A stretch of DNA of 64,000 nt from positions 24,322,754 to 24,386,753 of the forward strand of contig OZ020520.1 of assembly GCA_963971425.1 (NCBI GenBank). The letters are read 5' to 3'. Source of the stretch: Bryoerythrophyllum caledonicum (taxonomy: Eukaryota; Streptophyta; Bryopsida; Pottiales; Pottiaceae). A program made the translations under genes and the position numbers. Under the pieces are notes generated by a model. It had not been told where the DNA came from. It searched no databases and saw only the letters and a program-made list of their open reading frames with translations. Shown here in pieces: positions 44,422 through 55,188 of this stretch (its first letter is position 1; every line of letters starts with the position of its first letter).

Positions 44422-46818
44422 TCATGGTGATACGTGGCATAAAACCCTAGTTTCTAGAACACGCTTCACTTCATTGAAGCTAAAGCTCGGGGCATGCATA
44501 AACACATCTACTGCGGAATCCAAACTACAGATAATAGTAAAGATGTAGTAAAGATGCTTGCATTGGGTCCATTGTCCTCGTTTCCCTAAGGACTTTGTCA
44601 ACATCTCTTTGAAGTATGGACATGAACAATCTGGAAATGAACCTATAGTGATCAGGTACTGTTGAGAATTGGGAACTATACCAGATTCTAGAGTAAGGAT
44701 ACATCCAAATCCTGGATGAGGTACCATGGTCACTTGATGAATGCGACACCTGAGGGTGACAGTTGATGCACAATTGTTGAGATGTTTTGTAGTAGGAGCC
44801 CTCATATTCCTACGAATACTCTTCCCAAATTTGATCTTAGGATATTCATCAGGGGAATCCATAGTGGGATGAAAATTCATATCAAGGATAGGACCTTGAC
44901 TACCAAAAAGTTGTCTTGGAGACATCGCCACACGTTGAGGTAGTTGAAAACCTGCATTCTCGAGTGCCAAAATTTCTTTCTTCGAAAGATTAGTTCCAAT
45001 TAAAACTGGCCAGACACTTGGAACATCAAGTTTCGAGAGGACCCACTTGCGTTTGGTGCCCTTCACACAACGCTCAATGTCCTCATTGCAGAAGAAGAAT
45101 TGCATGCGATCCACCTTGTTCTTCTTATAATTGTCCATCATTCCAACATAGGTAGGAGCAGCAGTGTTTTTGTTGTCTTGCACAATTCTTACAATACACT
45201 TTCTCTTGGTAACTGCCTGTAATGCAAAACATGCTTTTGTAGAAGTCTTTGGCAATCTTGCAATGTGCCATTGCGACTTATTGCATATAGTCTCCTGAAC
45301 GGCAGTAATATGGCTTGAAAGAGATTTCAATGGAGATTGAATCACCTCTGTTGCCATGGGAATTTATTTTCCTGAATGAAAGCCCAATTGCTGCAACCCC
45401 TCAATTTTGTGATACTATCCATGATGCCATACCGCCGTAGGTACTTGAAACTTGTGACCTGATTTCGAATACTAGGTGAACTGATGGACTTGCACATATC
45501 CAAAACAAGTACTAACTCCTCCAGGTTCAAGGTCTTTGACGGAACATCTTCAGGCCGTAGAAGAAGCTCTCCAAGAATATCTTTACTTGCCTCCAAAACA
45601 ATTGCAATGGGTAGTAGCATTTGGGGTCCTTTCAACATGCTCCCCAAGAAGGACATTGGTCCTCTCGGTGAACTCCCTATAGTCACCAACTTTGACAGGA
45701 TGTCTATGGACCCCTAAATGCACACATGCGCGAGTCATAATTGAACTGCCAAACACATAGTATATTCTAGAATCGCAGCTAGCAAGGCAAGAAGGGGGTG
45801 TCTTACAAATCTTACAAACCAGTGATGAACCGTTCGGTGGAAGACAACCAACCCCAAACTTTGACGATGTCGAGCCCTCCCACTCCGTATTGTTGATGGA
45901 AGATGTTCGATGGACACGAGTCAAGTAGGCACAATTACGGTTATCGCATTGGAGATGGCCCACGCAACTGGATGTGCGAAATGTCAGTCCCGCGTCATTC
46001 TTGATATGCAAGGTAATTGTCTTTGTCCAAGCGTGGCCGTCGTATCGCTTGTCCATTCCTGTCATCAACTTCGCTTGCGAGAGCATTCCAGAGGCTTGGA
46101 CGGGAGGTAATTCAAAAATGACATCCTCATTGAAAACAGGGGGTAGACTATGTACTCTTTGAATACAAACAGTACTATAGTCAAGCTTCTTGAGCATGTT
46201 TCTAGATCCTTTTCCATCACGTAATTGCTTTAGTGAGTCAATAATACTAACAGAGTCACTAAAGCTCGCAGGAGAAGATCCACTTCTACCCGAGATGCGA
46301 TCAACCGATGAATCAGGCATTGAGCAATCAACGGTGGTACGCGACGAAGGAATCTTACGCGTAGGAGAGTCAGCATCGGAGTCATCACTTATGATAGTGA
46401 AAAAGTTAGAATCAAGCTCAACCCTCACTTCAGAGAATATGGGAGCATTTGAACAATGAAGAGTATCGTCCTCTGCGGATGGGTTCTCAGCAATGTAACT
46501 TAAGCCAGAGACTCTAAATCTACCTGGCTTAAGCAACCACTGCTTTTCATTATCAATATATGTATGATGCTGACCTAGCGTATGAGTAATACGTCGAGAG
46601 GAACCATCAAACATTTCTTCGTTGAGATACAAAGAGTCTGCTTTCATATGAAATCTCAGACTCAATCGTGACGCAATAATATGAGCAAATCCATCTTCAG
46701 AAAGAGGGATTGTGAAAGGCAAACTATCATGAGAAGCGCGTATGACAGCCATACTGTAGTGACACTCATCTATCTCCTTTGCGGCCATTCCGCCAGAGGT
46801 ACTATCATACAATTGCAA
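44422..46818 (-). pseudogene. MULE transposase remnant with GCM-like zinc cluster and SWIM finger, catalytic core deleted
   Basis: The first segment, 46818-45583, has a Cys cluster (SSCVGHLQCDNRNCAYL, then CKICKTPPSCLASC) and TRACVHLGVHRHPV. This combination, as I recall it, occurs N-terminal to some MULE transposases. A frameshift near 45655 moves the reading to 45689-45342 (SKDILGELLLRP, SIRNQVTSFKYLRRYGIMDS). The last segment, 45357-44422, has a SWIM finger, CSC ... QCKHLYYIF, at residues 242-270. The join from FIQENKFPW directly to the C-terminal part leaves no room for a DDE core of several hundred residues, so a deletion is inferred. The product cannot be an active transposase. Confidence 0.65.
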
Positions 46819-47168
46819 TTTGGAAGGACTCTAGAAGTCAATGTCAATGAAAATATTCAGTGCCTATGAGAGGAAATAAATCTGAAAGAGATCAAACGAT
46901 TGAATTGACCTCAAAGTAAATCAACAGCTGTGATGCCAGAGATTGATGAGGTGGTAAATTGTAAGCCAGTAATGAACATGAATATTATTGGTTCCTATTT
47001 CTGTAGTATAATAGGACTTGGTGACAAAAAATTGAAAGATATCTATGAAATAGATCTTTGGGCCTGATTGGCGGCTAGTGAAGCAATAATATTAGGATAA
47101 TCGACAAGATTGACAGCTTTGCCAGTGCACTGATTGGTCAATAAAAGACAAATAACATAGACTGGACG

Positions 47169-47190
47169 CCGTCACCGATGTCAGTGACGG
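47169..47190. promoter_or_regulatory. inverted repeat upstream of the MULE2 transposase remnant
   Basis: CCGTCAC and GTGACGG are separated by 8 bases, a perfect 7-bp dyad. It lies about 350 bases 5' of the minus-strand gene. It shares CGTC/GACG with the dispersed palindromes but is not the same sequence. Confidence 0.4.
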
Positions 47191-48909
47191 TTGAAATAGG
47201 ATAGTACTCATGTAAAATCCTGAGTGTATTGTTAGTCGAATTCCATTTTTGATGACTGCTAAAGCACGCTGAGTACATCGATACGAGAATTGAACAAACA
47301 GTTACACAGTAGTACAGATTCATCATCCCTATCGGTAGTCTCCATAAAAGGACCTGCAGTTGTGGTGTTTCAATGGAGAGTGATGAGATGGTGATTGTGA
47401 TTATGTTGGTAGGTGTCTAAGTAGGTGATTGAAAATATATGTACTCAGAGGGGTTCGATATTCTCTAGTCCAAATGCTTAATGGGCAGTTTAGGTCGCCA
47501 TCAGCACGAGGTAGAAAAGGAAGAAGAAAGACCGGATTCAGATTCTCCAGTAGAAAGTCCATAACCAGATATAGATTGCAGAAAGAGTTGAAGTTGAGGG
47601 AATGTCAGGGAGGTAGAGAATGTTCAAAGGGGTCAAGCACAAGTGAAGGAAGTAAAAGGATTGAAGAGAGCAATGGAGATGACGGAGGAGCTTCTGAAAC
47701 AATTATATCAAATTTGATGTCTACGGTGAAGGGGTTGAGATTTGAATCAAGTGCATCGGAAGAAAGTCACAGATCCCAACATATCGCACTGGCTGAGGTA
47801 GGTTTTGTCGATTGCCTTGTACTTTTAGAATTATTTCATTGTATATTGAGAATTATACTGTACAAATCTAATGATTTGCATTGGTGCACCATTTTGCTAA
47901 ATGGACTTTAATTTATTGAATTGAAGAAGTAACAACACTAAAAACATTGAAAAGAAGCTGAATATGTTCATTCCATTTTGCAACTAGATTTCAAGATTCT
48001 GAGAGGGTGGCCTTACTGAATATGGAGGCTAGATAATACAATAACCTTAACGCACATTTGTTCATTGTCCTTATACATTAACTGCTTCATTGACCAAGAA
48101 GATTAAGTAAACTAAACAAAACTGCGCATAACACCATAGTTCCATGGTCGAGTATAATATTATTTGAATCTTCAGATTAACTTATTATTAGATATTTACC
48201 AATATGGACTTCTTAAAATTTGGACGGGAAGTCAAATATTCAGTTCTGCAGGATCTAAAAGAATACTAATAGAATACTATTGGTTATTACTGCGGGTTAA
48301 TGAGGACGCATTTCAGTTTCCCATGCACCAATCTTCAAAATGACAAGTATTAAAATTGGACCGTACTTGAGGGCTCTCAAATTCATTAACATTCATATCT
48401 GCTGAATATAGTACAAATACAAAAATGAATGGTCGTCATCCTCTTGAGCCGGAAACCCTTGGCCAGGCTAAATGCTCCTCCCCAGAGGTCGCAAGCAGCT
48501 TCACTTCTTCTTCTGTTTTTGGATCAGGTGGTCTAATGGTCTTTCAGTTTCCACGTAGGGTTTGTTCTTTGCTTTGCTGACGAAATGAACTGAGATTTCT
48601 GTGATTTTCAACAGATTGAGGCTCATTCATGTTTGGATTAATGGGGATGCAGGAGTGTGGTCACAGTAAAGGCGGCGACTGGGCAGCAACGCATATTGAC
48701 AACGGCTAGGACTTTGCAATCAGGAGCGGCGGTTTCTGCAAGGTACATTTTCTCACAAACAACATGTTGTATTCAAGCTTCACAATTCTGATTCTAGGAT
48801 TTGATCGGGCTAAGTTCATTTGATAACCGAATTTCACTTTAGGATACGTGCTATCACCTGGGAGCCTCTGCGCTTGAAAGGGTCGTCGATTTGGATGAAG
48901 TCTTAACTG

Positions 48910-48923
48910 CGTCGGTGCCGACG
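48910..48923. promoter_or_regulatory. dispersed palindrome, site 1
   Basis: CGTCGGTGCCGACG, symmetric except for the central two bases. First of six related sites found only inside MULE2. Confidence 0.6.
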
Positions 48924-48960
48924 TTGTTCGATCTCGAAGTCTCGTGAGTGTGGAATTAAA

Positions 48961-49250
48961 GTTCGGATTCGTGAGTGCCAACAGAATGTTTGCATAATGA
49001 GTTCAGATTCGTGAGAGTAGATTCTTGAGTTCGGATTCGTTAGTGCCGACTGAATGTAGGCAGAATGAGTTCAGATTCGTGGGAGTGGATTCTGAAATTC
49101 GGGTTCGTGAGTGCTGACTGAATGTGCGCATTAGTGTGGATTCGTGCGTCGTGTACTCTCGTGAGTGTGGATTCTTGAGTGTCGCCGACTTCACGAAAAC
49201 TTTTCGCTTTCATATTGCCGACTTCACGAAAACTGGTAACTCGTGAGTGT
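48961..49250 (+). repeat. degenerate 68-bp tandem repeat in MULE2
   Basis: Units starting gttcagattcgtgagagtag lie at 49001 and 49069, with a partial diverged unit before at 48961. Each contains agtgccgactgaatgt. Downstream, gccgacttcacgaaaact occurs twice (about 49185 and 49217). Confidence 0.75.
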
Positions 49251-49596
49251 GGAGTCGCGAGTGGATGTTTTCTATGTTGAGTATTCCGTGGTATGTGCTG
49301 CGTAGTCCAGAAGTTGACCTGGAGAGTGAGCGTTTTTTGGGTGGTGACGGTGGGGTCGGTTGAGTGTCGTTGGATCATGATGGAGGGCACCACGTGGTGG
49401 GACATGAGTCCTCGGTTCGGGATACGATGACAGTTGGTGGTGGTTTCGATGACAGTCGGTGGTGGACCAAATTCGGTGGTAACGAACGACGAGGCTACGA
49501 TCGATAAAATTTGGACTACCTCATGTTGCTCACCTACCGAAGGCATGAATAGAGTGAATGAATAAATGTGGGGCCGAACTTTGGAAAGGAATAGCA

Positions 49597-49899
49597 ACCT
49601 GGTTGATCCTGCCGGTAGTCATATGCTTGTCTCAATATAATCTGACGTGCATGTGGATGAACTGTGATACTTCGAATGGCTCAATAAATCAGTTATAGTG
49701 GCTTTGATGGTACCTTGCTACTCTGATAACCGTAGTAATTCTAGTGCTTATACGTGCACAAACTCCCGACTCGGCTAGCTAGGAAGAGAAATATTTATTT
49801 AATAAAAGGCCGATGCGCGCTTGCCTGGTATTGCGATGAATCATAATTACTTGTCGAATGGTAGGGCCTCTTGCGCTGGCATTGTTATATTCAAATTTA
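49597..49899 (+). rRNA. diverged 5' fragment of 18S rRNA (about 300 bp, pseudogene)
   Basis: It begins acctggttgatcctgccggt, the near-universal 18S start. Recognisable landmarks continue in order: agtcatatgcttgtctca, cgaatggctcaataaatcag, gataaccgtagtaattctag, taaaaggccgatgcg and cttgtcgaatgg. The match ends at attcaaattta. Many substitutions and small indels relative to ordinary plant 18S show that it is not a functional rRNA gene. No ITS or later 18S sequence follows. Confidence 0.9.
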
Positions 49900-49906
49900 G
49901 TGAACC

Positions 49907-49924
49907 AGCGTCGGTACTGACGCT
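49907..49924. promoter_or_regulatory. dispersed palindrome, site 2
   Basis: AGCGTCGGTACTGACGCT, an 18-bp palindrome with one mismatched pair, eight bases after the 18S fragment ends. Confidence 0.6.
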
Positions 49925-50544
49925 GAATGTATTTCACCATTCGGCTGCACAATTAACCAAACTGATGCCGTTGTTACATTCAAAGTTTATGGTTGTAATG
50001 TGAGTTGAGGCCGATACTTGAAATGATTCGTCTGGAATATTATGCTATGTGAGAGTATAATGCATTTCAACCATCCAGGGCGTTGAGTAGAATTCGCTGC
50101 GTCGGCACCAGTGTTGCACTGGTATGCTGTAAAGTGCATAAGGGGGGGGGCCGGTTTTTAATAAAATCTTGGAAATATAGATGGTCGAGATACTGTTATC
50201 ACAGAGGTATTGTATTTCCAAAGTATGGTACGTGTATGTAGTTTCGTAGGATTCTGAAATTGTAGAAAACGTGTGTGTAATGTGAATTTTAAATCACATA
50301 TCAGGGCTGCACAGTGTATGGGTCTGATATGTCACAGACTTATTTTTGAAGCAGTTTATCACAATTCCAACAACCCAAACTCACAGACTCCCCACACTCA
50401 AAACTCCAATTAAAATAGTTTGAAACAATTCAAGTTTGAAACAGATTACTGTCTCTAACATTAGTTCAATTAAACCAAGTTCAGTGAGTCAAAGCGGATC
50501 CTCACTCAAGCTCACCCACTGCTCCACGCTCCTCAAGCTAAACC

Positions 50545-53500
50545 TCACTCAAGCTCACCCGCTGCAATGAGCTCATCTTCATGAATATCTAGCAGCTCAG
50601 CCTCATCGTTGAAAAATTCTGTGATGTCACTGTGACTACGTGTATCTGCACGGGCATCAAAAGGCCAATTCTTTTGGATCATCACAAGGGCATCGAGATT
50701 CTCGGTTCCAAGTCTACAGCGCCGGAGGGATGTGAGGATGCCGGCAATTGAAAAGATTCTTTCACACTCAATTTGACTACCTGGAATGCCTAAAAACTGT
50801 CGTGCAACAAAACCAACAGTTGGGAAACGTTTTTCATGTTCCTTCCACCACTGCAAAGGGCATGCAACGGTATCAGGTTCAACCACAAGACGCCGGAAGA
50901 GGCTCAGCTCACCAAGTAGCAGCCCCTTGCTAGCTTCGGTGGTAGAGGCTGGAGCACCGAAAAGGGAAGCTCGGGAAACCGCCGGCACAGTTGGTGCAGT
51001 TTCAGCACCATGAACAGCTGGGGGAGAGAAACTGAGCGCCACTTTCACCAACATCGGCACCAAGATATTGGTGTCGTACTCATCCACTACCTTCCTCGCC
51101 ACTTCGCGACCAACATAATCCTGCAACAGTTCCAATCCTTTGAAACGAGGATCCAGCATGAGAGCTATCATGTTCTGTGCCTGTCCTTCGTCATACTTAT
51201 TAGCAAAGGCAAGAAACGGCCTCAAAACCGCTGCAACTTGTCCTGCCATCCGTCCATAGAGAATTTCGAGCTCACTGTCAAACTCACCGCACTCCAACGG
51301 TGGTTCAATGGTGCTGCGTGCAAGGTGCTGCGCTTCCATTTGTACCATTAGTTTCAATGCCCCTGCTATAGCATCACTGAGCAACCAGAACCCGCGAGTT
51401 TGGTTTAGTACGCACTGTGACACCACAGGATTCAGTGTTTCCGTAACAGCTCGCGCAATTGCCCATGTGAGACATGTGGGTACACGGGCTTGCAAGGATG
51501 CAGACCGCCGCCTGTAGCAGATATTTATCGCATCTGCATACCTGCAGACACAGCAGTCAGTGAGCATGCATATATAAGAATGCAACAGTGTGACAACATA
51601 TTCCACTACGACATGCAGACAACGTGAACAGTGTATTTTTTGATGAACAGTAAATCCAGCAGTCAGAAATTGACAAAAGAAGCAAGTTAGTTGAATCAGT
51701 TAGTTAGTGTATGAATCAGCATGAATTAGTTACTGTGCATAGCAGATTGGGCAATCCCTTGATTCGAATCACCCGAATTCAAACATAGATGCGGCAGTCC
51801 AACATTAACAATTAACTTTCAAACATCTGTACACATGCACAATCATCTTCAACAGTTGCTCACAAGTTATGTAGCACAAACACATGCACAGAGGAAGCCT
51901 TGCATCGTAACATAACCAATTGAAGCAGTTCCCAATCATACATCATGAACACACAGGATCAAACAAAACTTACTCATTCACTGCCGTATGTAGAACCCAA
52001 TGAACCATCATATCAAGTCATGTCAACCATTGTTGATGCTGAAGCACTCAAGCAAGCACATGCCCAGAATACCAAACGAGGCACATAACGAATACTAAAA
52101 GAGATTCACAACAGAGGGCAGGTTCTAAATTAACAGATTCCTCTATCAACCCAACGAATCTCTATCAACAGGCAATGACCAATTAATCGAATCAACAATT
52201 TCCAACACCAAGTGAACCCCTCCACAGACACAGAGTCACACAAATAGAAAACCGCAACTTAGGAAGAGTCAGAGAAAATCTGCGTACCTCAGGGTTTCTT
52301 GAAAGAGCACAACTTTCGATGCAAACCGAGTTTTCACCGGCGTCTTCAACCGCCTTATGGGCAATCCAGCCTCAATGCATGCAGCATCCCATTCGTGTTT
52401 CCCTTTGGTGGACTTCTTGGTCCACGTAATTGTCTTCTGCAAAGCTGCTTGAGCATCCTTAAGGCTCACCTCCTTCATCTTCATACAGACTTTCTCTTCG
52501 GTAGTTGCATATTGAGTAGCTTTGCTCATCACATGTCCAAAACACACACCTGCATACGGATCTTGTAACCCGAGTACATCACAGGAAATGTTTGCAGACA
52601 ACGCTCTCTCCAAAGTCTTCAGGTTAGAGCCTTCGTCTTTAACGTACGAAATCACCTTGTGAGACAACTTAAACTGCTCTAACAGTGGCTTCACTATTTC
52701 AGCCAGTGTTATCCCTGAAGTTGTCGGAGCATCAAATAGGCCCATGGTCACATGCTGCGGTACCCATGATTTGTCAACAAAATTCACAACTGCAACAAAC
52801 GTATCGTAACGAGCACGTGACATCCAGAGGTCAAATGTTACCGCAACAGTGTCACAATTGTTGATCAGCGGGTACACGTAGCGTTCCATCGTTGTTGCAA
52901 GCAGATTGGGAATGTGTTCTTTTGAAAGTTGGTTCCGCGTGGGGAACACAACTCGTGTATCACATCGCAGCACCAAACGCCTCAGCCAAGGGTTCTCAAC
53001 CATTGACAACGGAATGTCACCTTTTGCAACCAGCAGGACTAAATCCTCGATGAAACGGATTTGCATTAAATCACACTTCTTGTATGGCCCAGCGGAAGAA
53101 AAAAACTCTGTAATCGATGGTGGTGGCAGAGACTTATGCTTCTTTCCCTTTTGCTGCTCTGTGCGGGCTGCATCTTCTATGTCCTTCGCATACTTGTTGT
53201 ACCGCACAAACTCCTGCTGGTGCTCCCGTTCGACGTGCTTCTTCATTGACGTGAGTCCGTGTTCGGCAGAGTACTTGAGGATTCCCACACGGTTCCGTGT
53301 GTTCTTCGACGGGGGTGCTGTTTGGCTGGAGCTGCTTGCGGCAGGATTTGGGTGGCATACCATGCATCGTAACATCTGTGGCTTCGAAGTGTCGAGGTCC
53401 TTCACTGCACCGTCCTTCAACAAGTAAAACGCCCACACAGACGAGTTTCGATGGTGCGGCATCCACAGCTTATGGTTGGCGGCAAGCTTCTCTCGCAAAA

Positions 53501-53726
53501 CCTGCCAAGCGACTTCCTCTTCCGCAGCAACTGCTTCTCCGATCCGAGCATTAGTCTCCACGAAGCGCTCCACAGTTGAGCCAGTAGCTTCGGTGTGTGT
53601 CTCTCCCTCGGTACCTCCGCAAGAGTGAACGATGTTGACAGGTAAAGCTGTATCACCATGTGCACAAACACCCTCGTTATCAGACAAAATCTGAACTGTG
53701 TCAACTGACTCCATGGTGACAAACAC
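50545..53726 (-). CDS. hAT transposase, two exons, apparently intact (811 residues)
   Basis: Exon 1 is 53726-52288 and exon 2 is 51541-50545. The 746-nt intron has GT-AG ends and joins an Arg codon in frame. The second ATG, at 53714, could also be the start. N-terminal BED-type zinc finger: CMVC, then SMKKHVEREH with Hx4H. RNase H-like core: a first Asp in TFDLWMSRARYDTF and a second in YVKDEGSNLK. The C-terminal hAT dimerisation region reads WWKEHEKRFPTVGFVARQFL, then GSQIECERIFSIAG with the catalytic-position Glu, then RCRLGTENLDALVMIQKNW. Length and order fit functional hAT transposases. Confidence 0.95.
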
Positions 53727-54135
53727 GAATCAATCACCTGACCCAAAATCCTAGAGCAAACGCAAACCCTAGAGCAACATGCAAACAACGTGAACAGTGC
53801 ACAACAGGAAATCAGCTTATATGAAGTTGGTGCAACCCACAGAATGTAAAACGACATTACCTCTTCTTCAAGGTGCAACAACCCACGTTCATGAAGCATC
53901 GATAATCCTTAAAGCCCACCAACAAAACATCAAGCAAAACAATAAACTCCACTACCTCATTTCGGTCTGCATTACTCATACCAGTACATCGACAACGGCA
54001 GACTTAATGAACCACAGACGTGCATCGAATAGGGTTTGAAACGCGGGACATTTACCAAGGTACGGGTTGGACACCAGGTCTCTGATGACTCTTCCAATCC
54101 AGTACCCGGGCATTGCCATGGTATGTGTGTTTGGC

Positions 54136-54155
54136 ATACCAGGTCAACCTGGTAT
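54136..54155. repeat. subterminal palindrome of the hAT element
   Basis: ATACCAGGTCAACCTGGTAT is symmetric except for the central two bases, 63 bases inside the right TIR. Related accagg motifs recur nearby. It is a plausible transposase-binding site; that is inference. Confidence 0.5.
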
Positions 54156-54386
54156 CGCAGACCAGGGCACGTACCCGTTTGGAGACACGGGTGTGTGACA
54201 CATACCAGTGCAACACTGGTCGGCACCGACTCACCTATTCTCCGGATTCTTTTGAGTGAGGAACTCAATAGATTTATCACATTTGATTCATTTGTTGATT
54301 CTTTGAATGAGTAGTTCTCTTTAAAAATATGATCATCTGATTAGTTAGTTTTCTTTCTTATGATCATTAGTCACCTTAATATGGCC

Positions 54387-54402
54387 TCGTCGGTACCGAC
54401 GA
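54387..54402. promoter_or_regulatory. dispersed palindrome, site 4 (perfect)
   Basis: TCGTCGGTACCGACGA is a perfect 16-bp palindrome. Confidence 0.6.
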
Positions 54403-54564
54403 TCTTTCATAGCTGATCATAAATATCCAAAAAATGACTCAAGACTATTGAAAATGCTTTAGAGGGTCCAAGTTCACATGAATAATACGTCAAGATGTCG
54501 ATTCTACTTTCATTGTATGAAAATTTTGTTGAAATGAATTGATTGTAAGAAGCACCACCATGAT

Positions 54565-54578
54565 CGTCGGTGCCGACG
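54565..54578. promoter_or_regulatory. dispersed palindrome, site 5
   Basis: CGTCGGTGCCGACG, identical to site 1 over 14 bases. Confidence 0.6.
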
Positions 54579-54810
54579 TAGTTATTTTCTGTTAAATTCA
54601 TCACAGTAATGTTCGTATGATCTGCAAATTGTACTTGTTATATTGGTCAACATTAGCCTAGTATTATTGTACTAGTTTAGGTTCTCTAGAAATCGCGCTT
54701 CAAGCTCAGATGAATAAAGGTCAGCGATCCCTTCCTTTGTGAGAGCATTCCCGAGTGGATCCTCACTGCGAGATGCCAGCCAATCCCCCCGGATGCTGCT
54801 GTAGGGGTGC

Positions 54811-54837
54811 CGTCCTCTCCGATGTGCGGAGAGGACG
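54811..54837. promoter_or_regulatory. perfect 11-bp hairpin upstream of the ParB/methyltransferase-like gene
   Basis: CGTCCTCTCCG, five bases (atgtg), then CGGAGAGGACG. It lies about 350 bases before the ATG at 55189, between palindrome sites 5 and 6. Confidence 0.55.
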
Positions 54838-55006
54838 ATAGTTCCAGGGTGGCGACCTTAGTTGATGCGTTTTTTCAGACTGAGCTTCCGCCGCTGTTGG
54901 CAACCGTGTTGGTGCCGGGGCTTCCAACGTGCCAAAATAGCCCGTTCTTCGAGGTGGCACTGGAGTACGTGAAATACGTGATAAGAATATATGGCCGCTC
55001 CCGAAG

Positions 55007-55026
55007 TAGCGTCGGTGCCGACGCTA
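55007..55026. promoter_or_regulatory. dispersed palindrome, site 6 (longest)
   Basis: TAGCGTCGGTGCCGACGCTA is a 20-bp palindrome broken only at its central two bases, about 160 bases upstream of the ATG at 55189. Confidence 0.65.
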
Positions 55027-55188
55027 TTTTTTATTGGCTGAGAGGATTTGGAAAAATATATATTGAGTTCTAAGGTTGAGGTTGATTCTTGTTTGGTATT
55101 TGCTTTTGCTCTCGTCACATTATATTGTCAACCTTTGTCGAATTGTGTTGCTTAGAAACTAATTTTGATATGACGCAAAATTCAGGTC

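Larger units (their letters stand above)
46819..49596. other. left half of the divergent intergenic region of MULE2
   Basis: This AT-rich stretch has no convincing gene. An open segment at 47429-47911 (basic, then Ser/Glu-rich) has a splice-donor-like gaggtaggt at about 47796 and could be an exon remnant, but nothing supports it further. The stretch holds an inverted repeat at 47169, a palindrome at 48910 and a 68-bp repeat from 48961. Confidence 0.4.
50109..54218 (-). mobile_element. complete hAT transposon, 4110 bp
   Basis: The TIRs are CAGTGTTGCACTGGTATG at 50109 and its exact reverse complement ending at 54218 (18 bp perfect). The perfect 8-bp TSD gtcggcac flanks it. It contains one two-exon transposase gene without stops. 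The right subterminal region has several accaggt/acctggt dyads. TIR, TSD and transposase all agree with hAT. It may be autonomous. Confidence 0.96.
50101..54230. promoter_or_regulatory. dispersed palindrome, site 3, split by the hAT insertion
   Basis: The pre-insertion sequence is GTCGGCACCGAC. Its first eight bases, gtcggcac, are the hAT target-site duplication (50101-50108 and 54219-54226), and cgac follows at 54227-54230. Confidence 0.6.

Noticed and set aside
47429-47911. 160-codon ORF in MULE2
   Set aside because: It has no homologous partner, no recognisable domain and an uncertain start; kept only as a note in the intergenic entry.
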